Positions 30,401-43,800 of a DNA stretch of 64,000 nucleotides are shown here, piece by piece (position 1 is the stretch's first letter; the number at the start of each line of letters is the position of its first letter). Source of the DNA: Metallyticus violacea (Eukaryota > Arthropoda > Insecta > Mantodea > Metallyticidae); assembly GCA_030762175.1 (NCBI GenBank), contig CM060830.1, positions 51,147,501 through 51,211,500 of the forward strand. The letters run 5' to 3'. Under the pieces are notes generated by a model. The model was given only the letters and a program-made list of their open reading frames with translations, was not told the origin of the DNA and made no database searches. The translations under genes were made by a program, and so were the position numbers.

Positions 30401-33400
30401 AAAAGTACATAATTTAAATAAAAGCAGATGAAATTTTGCATATTTTAAATGTGATAAAAATAACAAAAAGGGAAAAAATATGACATTCATAAACATCAGG
30501 GCTATTTTTATAAGCAATATTAATACTCATTGACTTCTAAGGCTGAGTTAACCATTTATATGTTATTGCAAAGAAATTTATACTTTGTTTTTCATGTATA
30601 GAAATATGCCTATGTTCATGCACCCTAATGATAAGGCTTGTATATAAAATTTCAATCATTGTCAAAAAAAAAAAAAAAACAGGAAGGAAGGAAGAGAGTG
30701 TTACAGTTAATGAAGACTGTAGTTCTAAAATGTAGTTTTGTTGGTGTTGGGAACTGAATTCTGTGCAAACCTAAGTTTAGTCCTTTATTCCAGGCATCTA
30801 TCACGATCGTGATATTTTGAATAATATAGATTTTCCAAAGACTGCAGCCCTTAGATTAGGTGTGTCACATTTATTCAAGTACATCTTCCCTCTGACATAT
30901 TAAAATTCCAAATTTTCTTTTATTCACTAAAACTTAAAAGTGCTTCTTATAGCTTAAGTGAGTGGAATCTTATAGAGGGAAATGAAAATGTAGAGATCTA
31001 GGTTTGAGAATAAACAGACTATGAGCAATAGATGTATATGTGCTGCTAAATGTAATAGAAAGTGATAGGAGAATATGGCTTGATTTTGATTAGGGGATTG
31101 AAAAATGAGAAGTTTGACCTAGCAATTACATTATACACATAAAGAATTTGGTATTAGGGGACACTATATTTCATTAACTGATTAATTAATTAGAACATAT
31201 CCTAAACTTAGGTATTCATTTTTTTACACTAAACTCCATTTACTTACTTAAAAGTAAAATATTTATTATAAATATTGATAAATTAATCAATTAGTGTAGT
31301 ATAGTGTCACCTAATATCAACTTCTTTATGTGTATAATCAATCAATTTCAGTGTTCTAACTTCTATTAAGTTTACAATAGAAATTACATATTAAATCACA
31401 AAACATAAGATGCCATGGTCAACACATAATTCCATTAGAGCCCATTTCCAATAACTAAAACAGTATTTACAGTTTGTTGACAAGAGGAATCTGGTTCATT
31501 CAAAGCAACACATAGAGTTGTTATGATATTTGGTTGGATTTTTGACACTAGAACTTTACTAACTTTTTTATATTTCATACATGTTTTAAATGCATTTGCA
31601 TTCATCCTTATTTTCTCCAACTCTGTTGTCTTATTGCTATCTTCCTTTAGCAGTTGTCTGATGAACTTCTTGATTAGGTCATCCTCAGATAGGTCTATAT
31701 TACGGATCATACAAACTTTACTTTACCTGAATGATTGGAACAATCATTTTAAAAATTCATTGCATGTTTTTGGCTTTCATGTATAAAAATTGTTTTCCCT
31801 AACAGTTTTGTATGTTTTCTTGCCATTTTTAATAATTTTGTTTTTAATACAGTATTCTGCATCGGAGTGGGGAATGATTAACCATGGAGTGCCTCAAGGA
31901 TCTGTTCTGGGTTCTCTTCTTTTTCTAATATATATAAATGACCTCTCCTTATCTACCCAAGATGTAGGAAATGCTGTTCTATTTGCAGATGACACAAGCA
32001 TATTGGTAAATGGAAAGAGCCTTAATGATTGTGCCATTAAATTAAATTTGGTTCTCAGTTCATTGTGTGTATGGTTCAAAGCAAAGAAATTGTCTCTAAA
32101 TCTAGATAAAACAAATGTTATGAAATTCATTACTCACAGATCTCCAGATCCACAATTACAGATAGGATATTATAACAGTGTACTTTCACAAACCAAATAT
32201 ATTAAATTCCTTGGTTTAATAATTGATAACCATCTGAATTGGCATACACCAAAACTAAGCAGTACATGCTATGCAATACGTGCATTAGTAATGTTGGAGT
32301 CAATTAAGACTTTAAAACTAGTTTATTATGCTTATTGCAACTCAATAATGAAGTACGGTCTAATATTTTAGGGAAATTCAGTTAAAAGTGAATGTGTCTT
32401 CCTATTACAGAAAAAATTCATACGAATAATCGCTGGTACACATAGCAGACATTCATGCAGAAACTTCTTTAGGAAATTTGAAATTTTAATTCTTCCTTGC
32501 GAATATATTTTATCCTTCATGAACTTTTATATAAGAAATAAACAAAAATTTGTTCAAAATCAAAATATACATGACAAGAATACTAGACAAAAAGCAAATC
32601 TACATCGCTCAACTTCATCACTTTCATGCCATCAAAAAGATGTTTATTATGAGTGCATTTTAGTGTACAAATCTCTTCCCTCTAACCTAAAAGCCTTAAT
32701 AAACAATGACAATTCCTTTAAATCTGCTCTTAGAAAATACTTATGTAAAAAGGCCTATTATTCTGTAAAGGAATATGTGAGCAACAATATTATACTGCAC
32801 AACATATCAATGTATATGTAAATATGTATATAATAAAATTTGTATGATTGATTTGTCTGTTTTTGGTGTTGGTTGAGTTGTTCTAAGTGTTCTTTTTTAT
32901 TTTATTGTAATTATTTATGTAGATGCAAACAAATTTTTGTAAATACAGATTGAAAACTACTGTGGTAATTATATATGACAAGTTCAATGTTCGTAGGTCT
33001 CTGTGGCTGCTCCATGAACTCACTGAATGCTCCGAGAACTAACTAACTGCATTTACTTATTTGCTGGGACAGAAGCAGGGCTAGAGTCATGTCATAATAT
33101 TTATTAATTACTTGGCATATAAATAAATAAAAATAAACACATAGCCAGACTGGCTGAATGTTTTTTGATCATTTGTTTCAAAATCATGAATGGATTGAAA
33201 TTAAATTAAATGATGACAGCACAAATAGATTTGAAGTCCCTCAACTCCTTTATCTTGCATTCATATTTTTAGGAAGGAAGCTCTGGAAAAAAATGTATCA
33301 AGCTGATAACTCTACTGATTACTAACTAAATGCACTTCTGCTCTCTGTACCAAAGTGCTATTACATAGTTTTATGAAAATTAAACTGAAAATTTTATTTG

Positions 33401-36400
33401 AGACGATTTTGCTAAATTTATTAGATAAATCAAAATTGGATGTAATAAGATGTTTAATAATTATTTTAATTTTTAATATTAAAAATAGTATTATTAATAT
33501 TTTGTTTGAATTGTTAAAAATAAAATAATGTCTCATATAAACTCAATGTTATTTAGTATAAAAAAAATACAGGGATGCCCAAGAGAGTTTTTAGATGGAG
33601 AGTTGTACTCTGTCATAAAAGAACACAATGAAAACTACTTGATAAAACTTGAAATTAATGTTTTTTCTTAACTCTTTATTACTGTGTTTCAATGATAACA
33701 TGATCCTTTTTAGAGTAGTTCCTACCATATTCAATTCACTTATTCCTAGTGGTGTAGTGGTAACCATACTTTTCTCCTAAACCCAAGATTGTGCGTTCAA
33801 TCCTGGCCAGATCGATGGATTTTTTCAGGCATAAAAATACTAAGTATGGCTTCCTTCAGAAGGGAAGTAATGCCATGGGTCCCATGTTATAGATTTACAG
33901 CATAAACCTCAAACCTGAAAGAAGAGGCCTCTGAGCAAAATTTATTGGCTGTTTCATGCCCTGAATTGAATGGGGAGCTAATGACCTGAGATGTAAAAGA
34001 GCATCTATAAATAAACCAAACCAAAATCAATACAACTTATTGCAACATTTCTGGCAGTCTCAAACACCTAGTGTAAGTCAGCATTTTCAAACTATTGTCT
34101 GCAGACCGCAAGTGGTCCTCAAGGTCTGACCTTGTGGTCCTGTAGAATCTAGCTTAAATCTGATGCATTACTCTGAGAAAGATGACAAAAAAATCAAATT
34201 AAAATAAATTAAGGATTGCCCTATTGCAAAGAAATAGGATTTCTGTTGTAAAACCTTTCTCTCATGAAAGTGTGCCAAACACTATTGTGACTGGAAATGT
34301 CTTACAACATGCATCTGTACATGCATTTATTTTTATATTTTTAAATTAATATAATGTTGAAATTATACAAATTCTATTGAGTATCTCCATGGTAAATGAA
34401 CAGAGAAATTTTGAAAAGTAAATATACAAGGGTCTGTAACCCAGTAAGAATATGTGCACGTGGAATTTAACTGTTAATGATGCTTGATACTCCTCAAAAT
34501 TATAGAGATAAAATTTGTTACTAGATTGAACTTAATTATTGAGATGTACATGGAGAGAGTTAAAATTCTATTATACTGCTAGATGCAGGATCTTTTAATT
34601 TTCATGTTTATATGCACAAAGTTGCAAAACATATATTTGGAATGCAATATTTTAGTATGTATGTCCTGCAAACTGCTATCAAATGTTACATTAATTTCAA
34701 TGAAATTACCCAATTTGGAAAAATATATGCTAAAATTGCATTATAACATAATCTTGATGTCTTTCTATTATTAAAAAGACAAATATCTCTTTTCTCATTA
34801 TTAATCCTAATAAAACTGAAGAAATTTTTAATTAGTACCATGTGTGTATGTGTGTGAGTGTGTGTGTATTTTTTATTTAAGATTCAAAACATTAAAAAAA
34901 TAAAAAAATTATTGCTTATGAACAGGGCAAGAGTAGAACCTGTTGAATTAAAAAGTATTTAAATAGTTTGAGAAATACTAGTGTAAACCATTTTTTGTGA
35001 TTTCCTTCAAAATTGCCTTAGATTTTTTATAGTGCTTTTAAGTTATCCAAACCCTATAACCACATGGGTCTGCCCTCCTTCAACCTGAGGAGTAGGAAAA
35101 AGTTACCAGAGTTGATGTTGATTTTTCATTAACTGCATTTGCTGAAGCACTAAGCATCTTTCTTAACAGTGGAAAGTCTGCCTTTGTTGAATTCCTTAAA
35201 ATAGTGAAACTAGGTAATGCACATTGGCCAAATGCTTGCTTAGTAAGTTTCTGTGTGCATGTACTTCAAGAGAAGCATATTGCTCATCTCACATCTCTTG
35301 TTAGGTGAAATACAAACTATTTCTACATAAAAGAACAGTGCTACGAATCTCAGACCACTCTGCTGCTACCATTTTATTATGCAGGAAAATCTGCTCTTTC
35401 CAAATATGATAATCGCTCTATTTATTTATATTTTTAATATTATGTAATGCCTTTTTTTCCTGCTCAGGTATCAACAGGCACCGGATACTGATTATTCATG
35501 AGATGAAATGATAAATTTGGAAAAGATTTTTTTTCAAAGAAGGAAGCATTTCTAACCTAAGTTTAGGATACCTCCTCAGCATATGTCATTTATAAGGACT
35601 GAGAAAGACCTTGAAAAAATCCCAGTCATGAAAAACAGTCCTGGTAGGAATCAAATACCAGACCTAACTTAAGAGTCAGTATAATGACCTTGGCCACCTG
35701 TTTCGGTCAATCTTTTTGGAATAGCCCTCATAATGAATTTTATAGAACTTGATACTAGCTAGTTCTTTCTGAAAAATAATGTTCATTTTAACAGGTGATC
35801 TGCTTTGGAATGAGCCTGCCCCTAAGTGAACATGATACAATACGTGATTGTGTTCATGTGTACTGTGAGTGGTTATCAGCCTTACATCCTGTACCAAAAA
35901 TCAGTGTTCCCAAGCCAGTATGTGAGGATCCAAACCTCTATGCAAGAAAGATGATATCTCATTTTCACAATTTGTTTGTTCCCCGGAAAGGAGAAGGTAT
36001 GTACAGAACTTAAAATGTTTAATATAGATATATGCAGATGCTGCACAGCACATTTGATAAGCAAATAGTTGTGTTACCAATAGGCAGACTAAAAGTATAC
36101 TTTTTATTAATGTGTAGTGTCCAGAAGAAGCAATTGAAGTACAGCATGACAGCAGGCAGACTAAATGAAAGTTCAATGATGATGAAATGTTAGCCAGAAG
36201 AACATGAGGCATTTGCCACAGAAACAGTTTAAGACCCAGTGACTCATAAACATAACATGATTTTAAACTTCACTTTGACTGTGAAGGAAATAGGCACTTT
36301 CAAACTCATCAAAATGTTCTCATCTAAGTTAATGCATTAAGGATAACTAAATCAATACCACATTTGCTCCAAAACATGTAAAAGAGTGGGAGTTGCATTG

Positions 36401-39400
36401 TAGCAGAATCCACAGCATTCTATTGTTTGCCATTTGTTATCATAGGCATTTTGGATAAAGATGCTCAGCAGATCATAAATTTCTGATGGCGTAAAAATTA
36501 AGCTCAGGCAATTGTAATGTATAAGTTTTCTGTTGCAAAGAACTATTTACATTCAGGACATAGGAAAATTTCTAATTTTTGCATTAAAGACTTTTAAATA
36601 ATGACATAGTTACTATGGTTGGCATTGTAAGCCTCTATTTCTTTGAAAATGATATCAGTAAATAGCAAAATCAGCTACAGTAACATCTTACCACTATGTG
36701 AAGATGTTACAAGAATTTGCAAGAATTCATGAACATTTATATAACATAATGAGATTTCTATCCTTACAACATGGAACTTCATGCATGTTGTAAAAAAATT
36801 GTTTTTAGAGCCGATGACTTCTCGCTTCAACTTGTGAGCCTAACCCTTTACAGTTGCCAGATTTATCAACATGTGACTCTTCCTGTGGAGTCACCTAAAG
36901 GCAATTCTATATCAACCATATATAATTCAAGATTTGAAGAACAATATTCAAACCAAAATTCAGCAAATTTCACAGAACATGATGCAGAAAGAGGTGGAGC
37001 TTATTAAAGTAATTTCACATATGAATAGAAAACAAAATGCCTTATTTTTGTAGATTATTTTATTAAAGCATTTAAAGTGTATGTTTCAAATTAAATTTAT
37101 TGCAAATTTAAATCAGCAAATTTTTCTGCCATAGCTGATATTATACAAATAAAGTGAAATAATAGCATGGACCTCAGAATTCAGATAGCAAAAAATTACA
37201 CATATAATGAGTTAAAGATTTAAAGTTGTCTCAACATTGGTTATTAATGATTATTTTACAGGAACCAGCCAAATGTTGTCCGTACCAAACTTTTGGCCTT
37301 CATGATTCCGTGATACTGATGCTATGATACATACATGATCTTTCCCTACTTTCCTCTCCCACCTTTCACTTTTTCAATGTAATATTACTTTAATATAATT
37401 TTTGCTCTCGATTGCTTAGGAAGAAAAACTGTAGCAGAATATAATTAAAAATGGCACCTACTGCCTTTATATATATCATGTATCTACTTTAGTACATGCA
37501 TAACTACCATAGCTAGAATAATGGGTTATTTTATTTTTGTTAGACATTACATAAAGGAATCAAAAAATGCCCAATTTTTAGCTTAATTTTGCTGCTGTCA
37601 TATGAAAAAAAACAATTTTATTTACCCCATATTTGATAATGCGGGGCTAGTTATAAGAGGTTCTTCTGTGCATAGTATAAGTGCTTATGTGAAAAGGTAT
37701 ATAGTATTCTGTGATTTTAAGTCATTCTTCTCTCAAATAAATATCGTACAATTTGGAATGAAGGCTAATACTTTTTAAACTACAGCAAAAACATTATTTT
37801 CTTGTTGAAGTACTATTTATTATTGTTGAATAGGTATGTTGTTGGTATGTAGAAAAATAGATATACATACTAGGAGATATTAATTGCAGTGTGTGTTAAC
37901 TATAAAGTAGAATGGTCATTTTTACTGCACTGTTTTAAAAAACTCAGAATCATTAATTGCAGGAAATAAAAATTGGTCCTTTTATAGTTGTCGGATGTAA
38001 ACAGGTAAAATGTTTAGCACTATTTATTCACCAAAGTTAAGCAGTAAATGTTGAAATGGCCAATTTTTGTTTTCCAATGGAAAATTAAAATCTAAGAGAG
38101 AGTGAGAGATGAAGTGGGAGGGGAGATATTGATCATAATATTAGGTCATCCAACTATCTAATTACAATGGAACAGTGGTACTGCATTGATTGATAAGCCA
38201 TCACTCAAAGCCAACCAGGTTACATGAGTAATGACAGATGATGGGGTTTAAGAAACTCAAGTCTAATGCCACTTAGTGCATATTATTTGAAGAATGAAAG
38301 TCTGCTAAGATTACTAAATGGAAAATATTAGGCCTAATTATTCTATTCCATGAAGAATATTTATGATTTTTATGATGGCTATTTAATAGTCTCTGCAAAC
38401 TGAATAAGTGGTAGCACCAGATTGTTTTTAATGTTAGCTAGTCATTGTGGTGACTGTTCAGGGATGTTATACTTGGTTATATACAGTCATGACTTAGTCT
38501 GCGTTTGAAAGCCATTTTTCTACATTAATGTAAACAAGCATTGAAAATGGATAAACACAAATTTCGTGTATTAATAGGCCATTACTCTTTGAAGGGGGTG
38601 GTGCCCACAGAAACTGAAGTGAAGCTAGACAAACATTGTTGTGAATCTGCATTTAGCTTAGAATGGTGTATGACTGAAAAAATCCCCAATATGGTGCTGA
38701 GTACTATGGAATTGAAGGTGCAGGAGCTTTCTAAAGCTGTAGGTATTTCTGGAGAGCAGATACATAATATTTTGCATGATCATTTGCAACTGAATGTATT
38801 GGGAAAGTGAATGTTGTGCTTGTTAATGATTGACCAGAAAAGAAAACAAATTGTCACTTCTGCACAGAAGTTGGAGCTGTTTAAATGGAACCAAGTAAAT
38901 TTTGCAGACTATATTTGTCAGTTGACAAAATGTGGATCCAGCACTACACACCAGAAATGAAAGAGCAATGAAAATATTGGGTTGCACCCAAAGAAAGCAA
39001 AAATTATTCCCTTAGCAGGAAAAGTGATGGTGAATGTTATTTAGGATTGCCAGAGCTTAATTTTAATTAGCTTTTTGGAAAAAAGCATAATCATAGGAGG
39101 TGAATATTATCTTAAGCTACAGGAGAAATTAAACCACAATCCAGCAGAATCGTCCTCATTTTGCAAAGAAAAAGGCCCTGTTCCATCATTATAACAAGCC
39201 AGCATACAAGAAGGCAATTGCAACCTTGGAATTATTGTACTTGGGTATGAAATCCTTTCTCATCCCACCCTACACTCTGGATTTGACTCTTTTGGATTAC
39301 ATCCCCAACATGAATAAAAAGAAATTGGCATAAAATTTAGAGGTTGTCATCAAAACAAATGCATATTTTGCATAGATGAAGAAATCACATTTTATGGATG

Positions 39401-40782
39401 GGATAAACAAATTATAAAATTGCCAAAATAAGTGTATAGATTTGAAAGGAGATTGATAATTTTCAGAAATATATATATTTTTTTTCAACAAACTTCTCTC
39501 TTTATTTCTGAATTGACTTACCAAACAGCCCTTGTATATCCATACCACATGTGCTTGTGCTATAAGTAAATTATTTTAAAAGAAATTCCCAGGGGATTGA
39601 GCTATAGGCTATAATGCAATTCATATATTAAATTTCTCAAAGAGAATTAAAAAGAATATGGTAATTTCATTAGCAAATGCTAGAATTTTGTGGAAAGTGA
39701 AGGCAGTTATTTGCAATGTCTTGCATGACATGGGTGAGTACATAAATTTTAAGTACATTAGAATGTATTAGATTGTTGCTTTAGTGTTTCTACCATCTCT
39801 TGTGTTGGCCACCCTCACTATAGTGTAACCTGGCTAACTGTGAGCAACAATGACTTTTAAATTGAAGCAATCACTGACACTGTACAGTTATAAGATATTG
39901 GATAACTGGATATAAACAGTTTCATTTTGCATTCTGTTTATTCCATTAGAAAGTTGTGTCATATTTTCATTTTGTCATTACAAAATTATGGCTCTGCTTA
40001 GATGATATAATACTATTAAGTAATGAGTTTATATTTCAGCTGATGAGTGCTTTTATTTTTTTATTTTCTAGTCTGGTCATTCCCTTATTTGGACTTAGGT
40101 AATAATCACTGCTTATTAAATATGTATGTTGTAGTAATTATGTTACAAAAGGTCTCTATTATATATAAAGAATAGCTTATCACAGTTTTTAAGCTTGCAT
40201 ATTTTAATTGATTTTTAAAAGATGATTCAGAGTAACATGGCCGCATCTCAAAAACATTTGTTTTAGAATACTACAAAAAGGATAAAAGAGAATAAAAAAG
40301 TAATAAAGATATATTAATAACTGTTACAGTAAGAAAATAAAACAGTGAATTTTCCAAATTTGAAAACAAATTTCAAAACTGTAACTTGTTCATGTGGGGA
40401 AAAAATTGACATGAATGTATTATTCTAAAGCTGTGGTATACTCTCAATAAAACTTATATAACATAGTTTGTGATGTTTCATAATTCATATATTACAAATC
40501 GGTGCATTTCTATATTGCTTAGTAACTGTTTTAGACTAAATTTATGCAGCTGTTTGTCATGCATGTGTGTATAAATCATAGAAATGTGCTTGTGATTCAT
40601 GGAGAATAAGTTGAGTTAATAATGATGATAATTTATATAGCATGGGCAAAATATCCTGGTACACCTACAGTAGTATATTATTATGCTATATTTATGAAAT
40701 TTATGTATGGATGATACTCATGTAACAACTTCAATATTAGCTTCAAATAAAACACAAACACAACGTAAATGTAGCTAGGGAA

Positions 40783-40856
<74 letters not shown>

Positions 40857-43800
40857 AATAATGAATTACAAATCAAAATTTGAGAATGTAAGATGGAGTT
40901 TTCAGTTTAGAGGAGAAACTTATGGGTTCATTCTGGAAAAACCATGAGAATGATCTTGCAAGATTTTAGAGCTCATTTTAGTAAGGTGTCATCGAACAGA
41001 GGTAACTTACTGAAGTAGGAGTAAAAAGTTTTCAGAATAGGATTGTTAAAGATGCAAAGCAAAGTGGGAGACCTTTCACTCTGGCAGAAACTTGTGCTGC
41101 TTTCACTCAATCGCCTATTAAATCAACCAGAAAACATGCTTCAGAATTGCAAGTACTATGGCTAAAAATTCACACCCATATGAAAAAAGACTTAAAAATG
41201 AACACTTTTTGCAATATGACTGTCAGTAAATTTAACAAATGGAATCTTGACACATACCAGGTTGCATGTACGAGAGAAGGTCTATAAGCTTCTGGCCTAA
41301 TCATTTATTAGGTATGATAAAGACAAAAACTATATTTCTTTTTTCAATACAGTTACCTTTTATTTCAATACACTTTTCACATCTTTGAATTAACATTTCA
41401 ATCATCCCCAAAAAATAGTCAGAAGTATTGTCAGCAAAATGGCCATAAATCATCCATCACTTCTTCGTCACACTTATTAAATTTCCTTCCTTGAAAGTCC
41501 TTCTTGAGTTTTGAGAAGAGGAAATAGTAACTGGCTAGGTCTGGGCTATAGGATGGATCTTCTATCTCCTTGAAGCCATATTTCTTCACACCTTCCTTTG
41601 CAACAAGAACTGTGTGCACAGGCACATCATTGTGAAGAAGGCTCACACCATCATTCAGTTTTCCTCACCTTTTCTCTTTGATGAAAGCATGTAGTCTTTG
41701 CAACAGGTCAGCACAGTACTCCCCATTTACTGTGGTGTTCCTCTCCTTGAAGTCAATGAAAAGTATCCTTCACAGTCCCAAAAGATTGTGCCCATGATCT
41801 CCTTGGTTGACTTCTTAGCCTTTAGAGGCAGTGCTTCTCCAGGTTTATACCATTCCATTATTCTCTTTTGGATAAGGGATCATAGTAGAACACCATAGTT
41901 TTATCTCCTGTAATAATGGTTTGTAGACTTTCTCTCTCATTGCCACATCAGAGCTCCAAAAATGCGTGACAACAGATGACTCGTTGCTGCTTTTGGACTG
42001 AGGAAAGAAGTCTAGGCAGCCATCTTGCACTAACCTTATTTATGTTTAAATGTTCATGAATAATTCGAAGGACTATTGTTTTAGAAAGGCCCAACCTTGC
42101 TGCTATTTCTGTAACTTTGAGCTGCTGGTCTTTCATAATTTATCCTTCCACAAGAGTGATGTTTTCAGGAGTGTGCATCTCCAAGGGCCGACCTGCACGC
42201 TCTTCATCTTTAATGCCTTCTCAACCCATTGGAAAAAGTTGGCCTATTCTTTTATGATGTGGGGGATGCTTCCTCATATACACCGTCCAATCACTGTTTA
42301 ATTTCATTTGGAGTAAGTCATTCTTTTATGAAGAACTTAATAACAGCTCAGTACTCCATTTTGCACATGTCACAATTTTCTACATATAGCCTTCTTTATG
42401 CAACTATATTTGAACACTGAACACAGTGGAGCAGAAGTTACAGCTGGAATTATTTACTTAACAGATAAAGTATGACACTGAATAAGGATTTTGTGAAGGC
42501 AATAAACCTTATTGGCAAGGCCGGAAACTTATGGACCTACCCTCGTATCTTGTTCCTTCAAACATTTCCAACACATGCAAGGCAGAAGAAAATTCTTTTT
42601 GTAGATAAATGTGTTGCAATTCAACAAATCAGAACATCTTCTGGGCTAAGAAGAACAATTAACAGAATCATCCACATTTGATAATGTGGGCAAGTATGAA
42701 TGCAGACCATTTGTTTGGTCCTTCTTTGTTTCGAGGAGCAGTAAATCAAGTGTCATATCTGTACATGTTACCCAGTTACATATACAGCTGTAAGTAGCAT
42801 CATCGTAAATCATATCTGGTTTCAACAACTTGGTGCACCAGCACACCACTGCTGTTGTCTATGACTGGCCTGGTGTTTGCACATCATTGGATTGGATGCA
42901 AAATTCAACTATCACCTGCCTGCTACCTTGGCCTCTATGCAGCCCTGACCTTACCATGCCAGATAATGCATTGTGGGATTTCATTAAAGGAGTGTGTGAC
43001 AGTACTGTTTTATTTCCAACATACTTTAAATGCTGCTGTCTAAGCTGCCCTCTGAGAAGTGATGCTGAATGTGATCATTAAAATGAACCAGAGAGCCTGG
43101 CATTGTATTTGTCTCTGCAGAGATCATAGCAGAATTCACACATGTTCTAAACATATATATATATATAATATTAATGAAAAATAAAAATAAAGAAACACTA
43201 TTAACAATGTAACAAATTAACACTAATAATAAAAGTAGATAAAGATAAAACACTAAGGAAGAGTCACGCTTGAAATTGCACGCAATTTAGCTTCTTGCCA
43301 TTGAAGAACTTGCAGTAGTTCGAAATATAGCAGTTTCAAGTGTGACTCTTTCTCTGTGTTTTATCTTTATCTACTTTTATTATTAGTGTTAATTTATATA
43401 TATGTATATATATATATATATCCATTCATTTCATAAATATAGCATAATAAAAGGTTATTTAAGGTGAGATGGGATTTTTCACCCCCCTTAATACTAAGAC
43501 ATTGCCAAAAAAAATCTGTGTTACAGTTCAGGAATGTTGAACATACATTTATCAGAAAATATTTTTTAATGGGAATGAGAAATGTACTATCATTACTACT
43601 CTTTATATATGTCAGTAATATGTAATAAAATATCAGAGTTGGAATTGCTATCTTAACTGCAAGAAATTTCTGAGCTGAGAAGCCATGGTATGCTGGAATT
43701 CTCCTGTCCAGATGTTTTGTTCACATCTGTCATGAAGTCTTCAGTAACATGGTCATAGTCTGGCTAAGCCTTCACCAATAAGACTACAAAAATGACATTG

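Noticed and set aside
36771..37007. 78-codon open frame in RALGAPB intron 2
   Set aside because: No motif, no splice context and no repeat homology; length is within chance.
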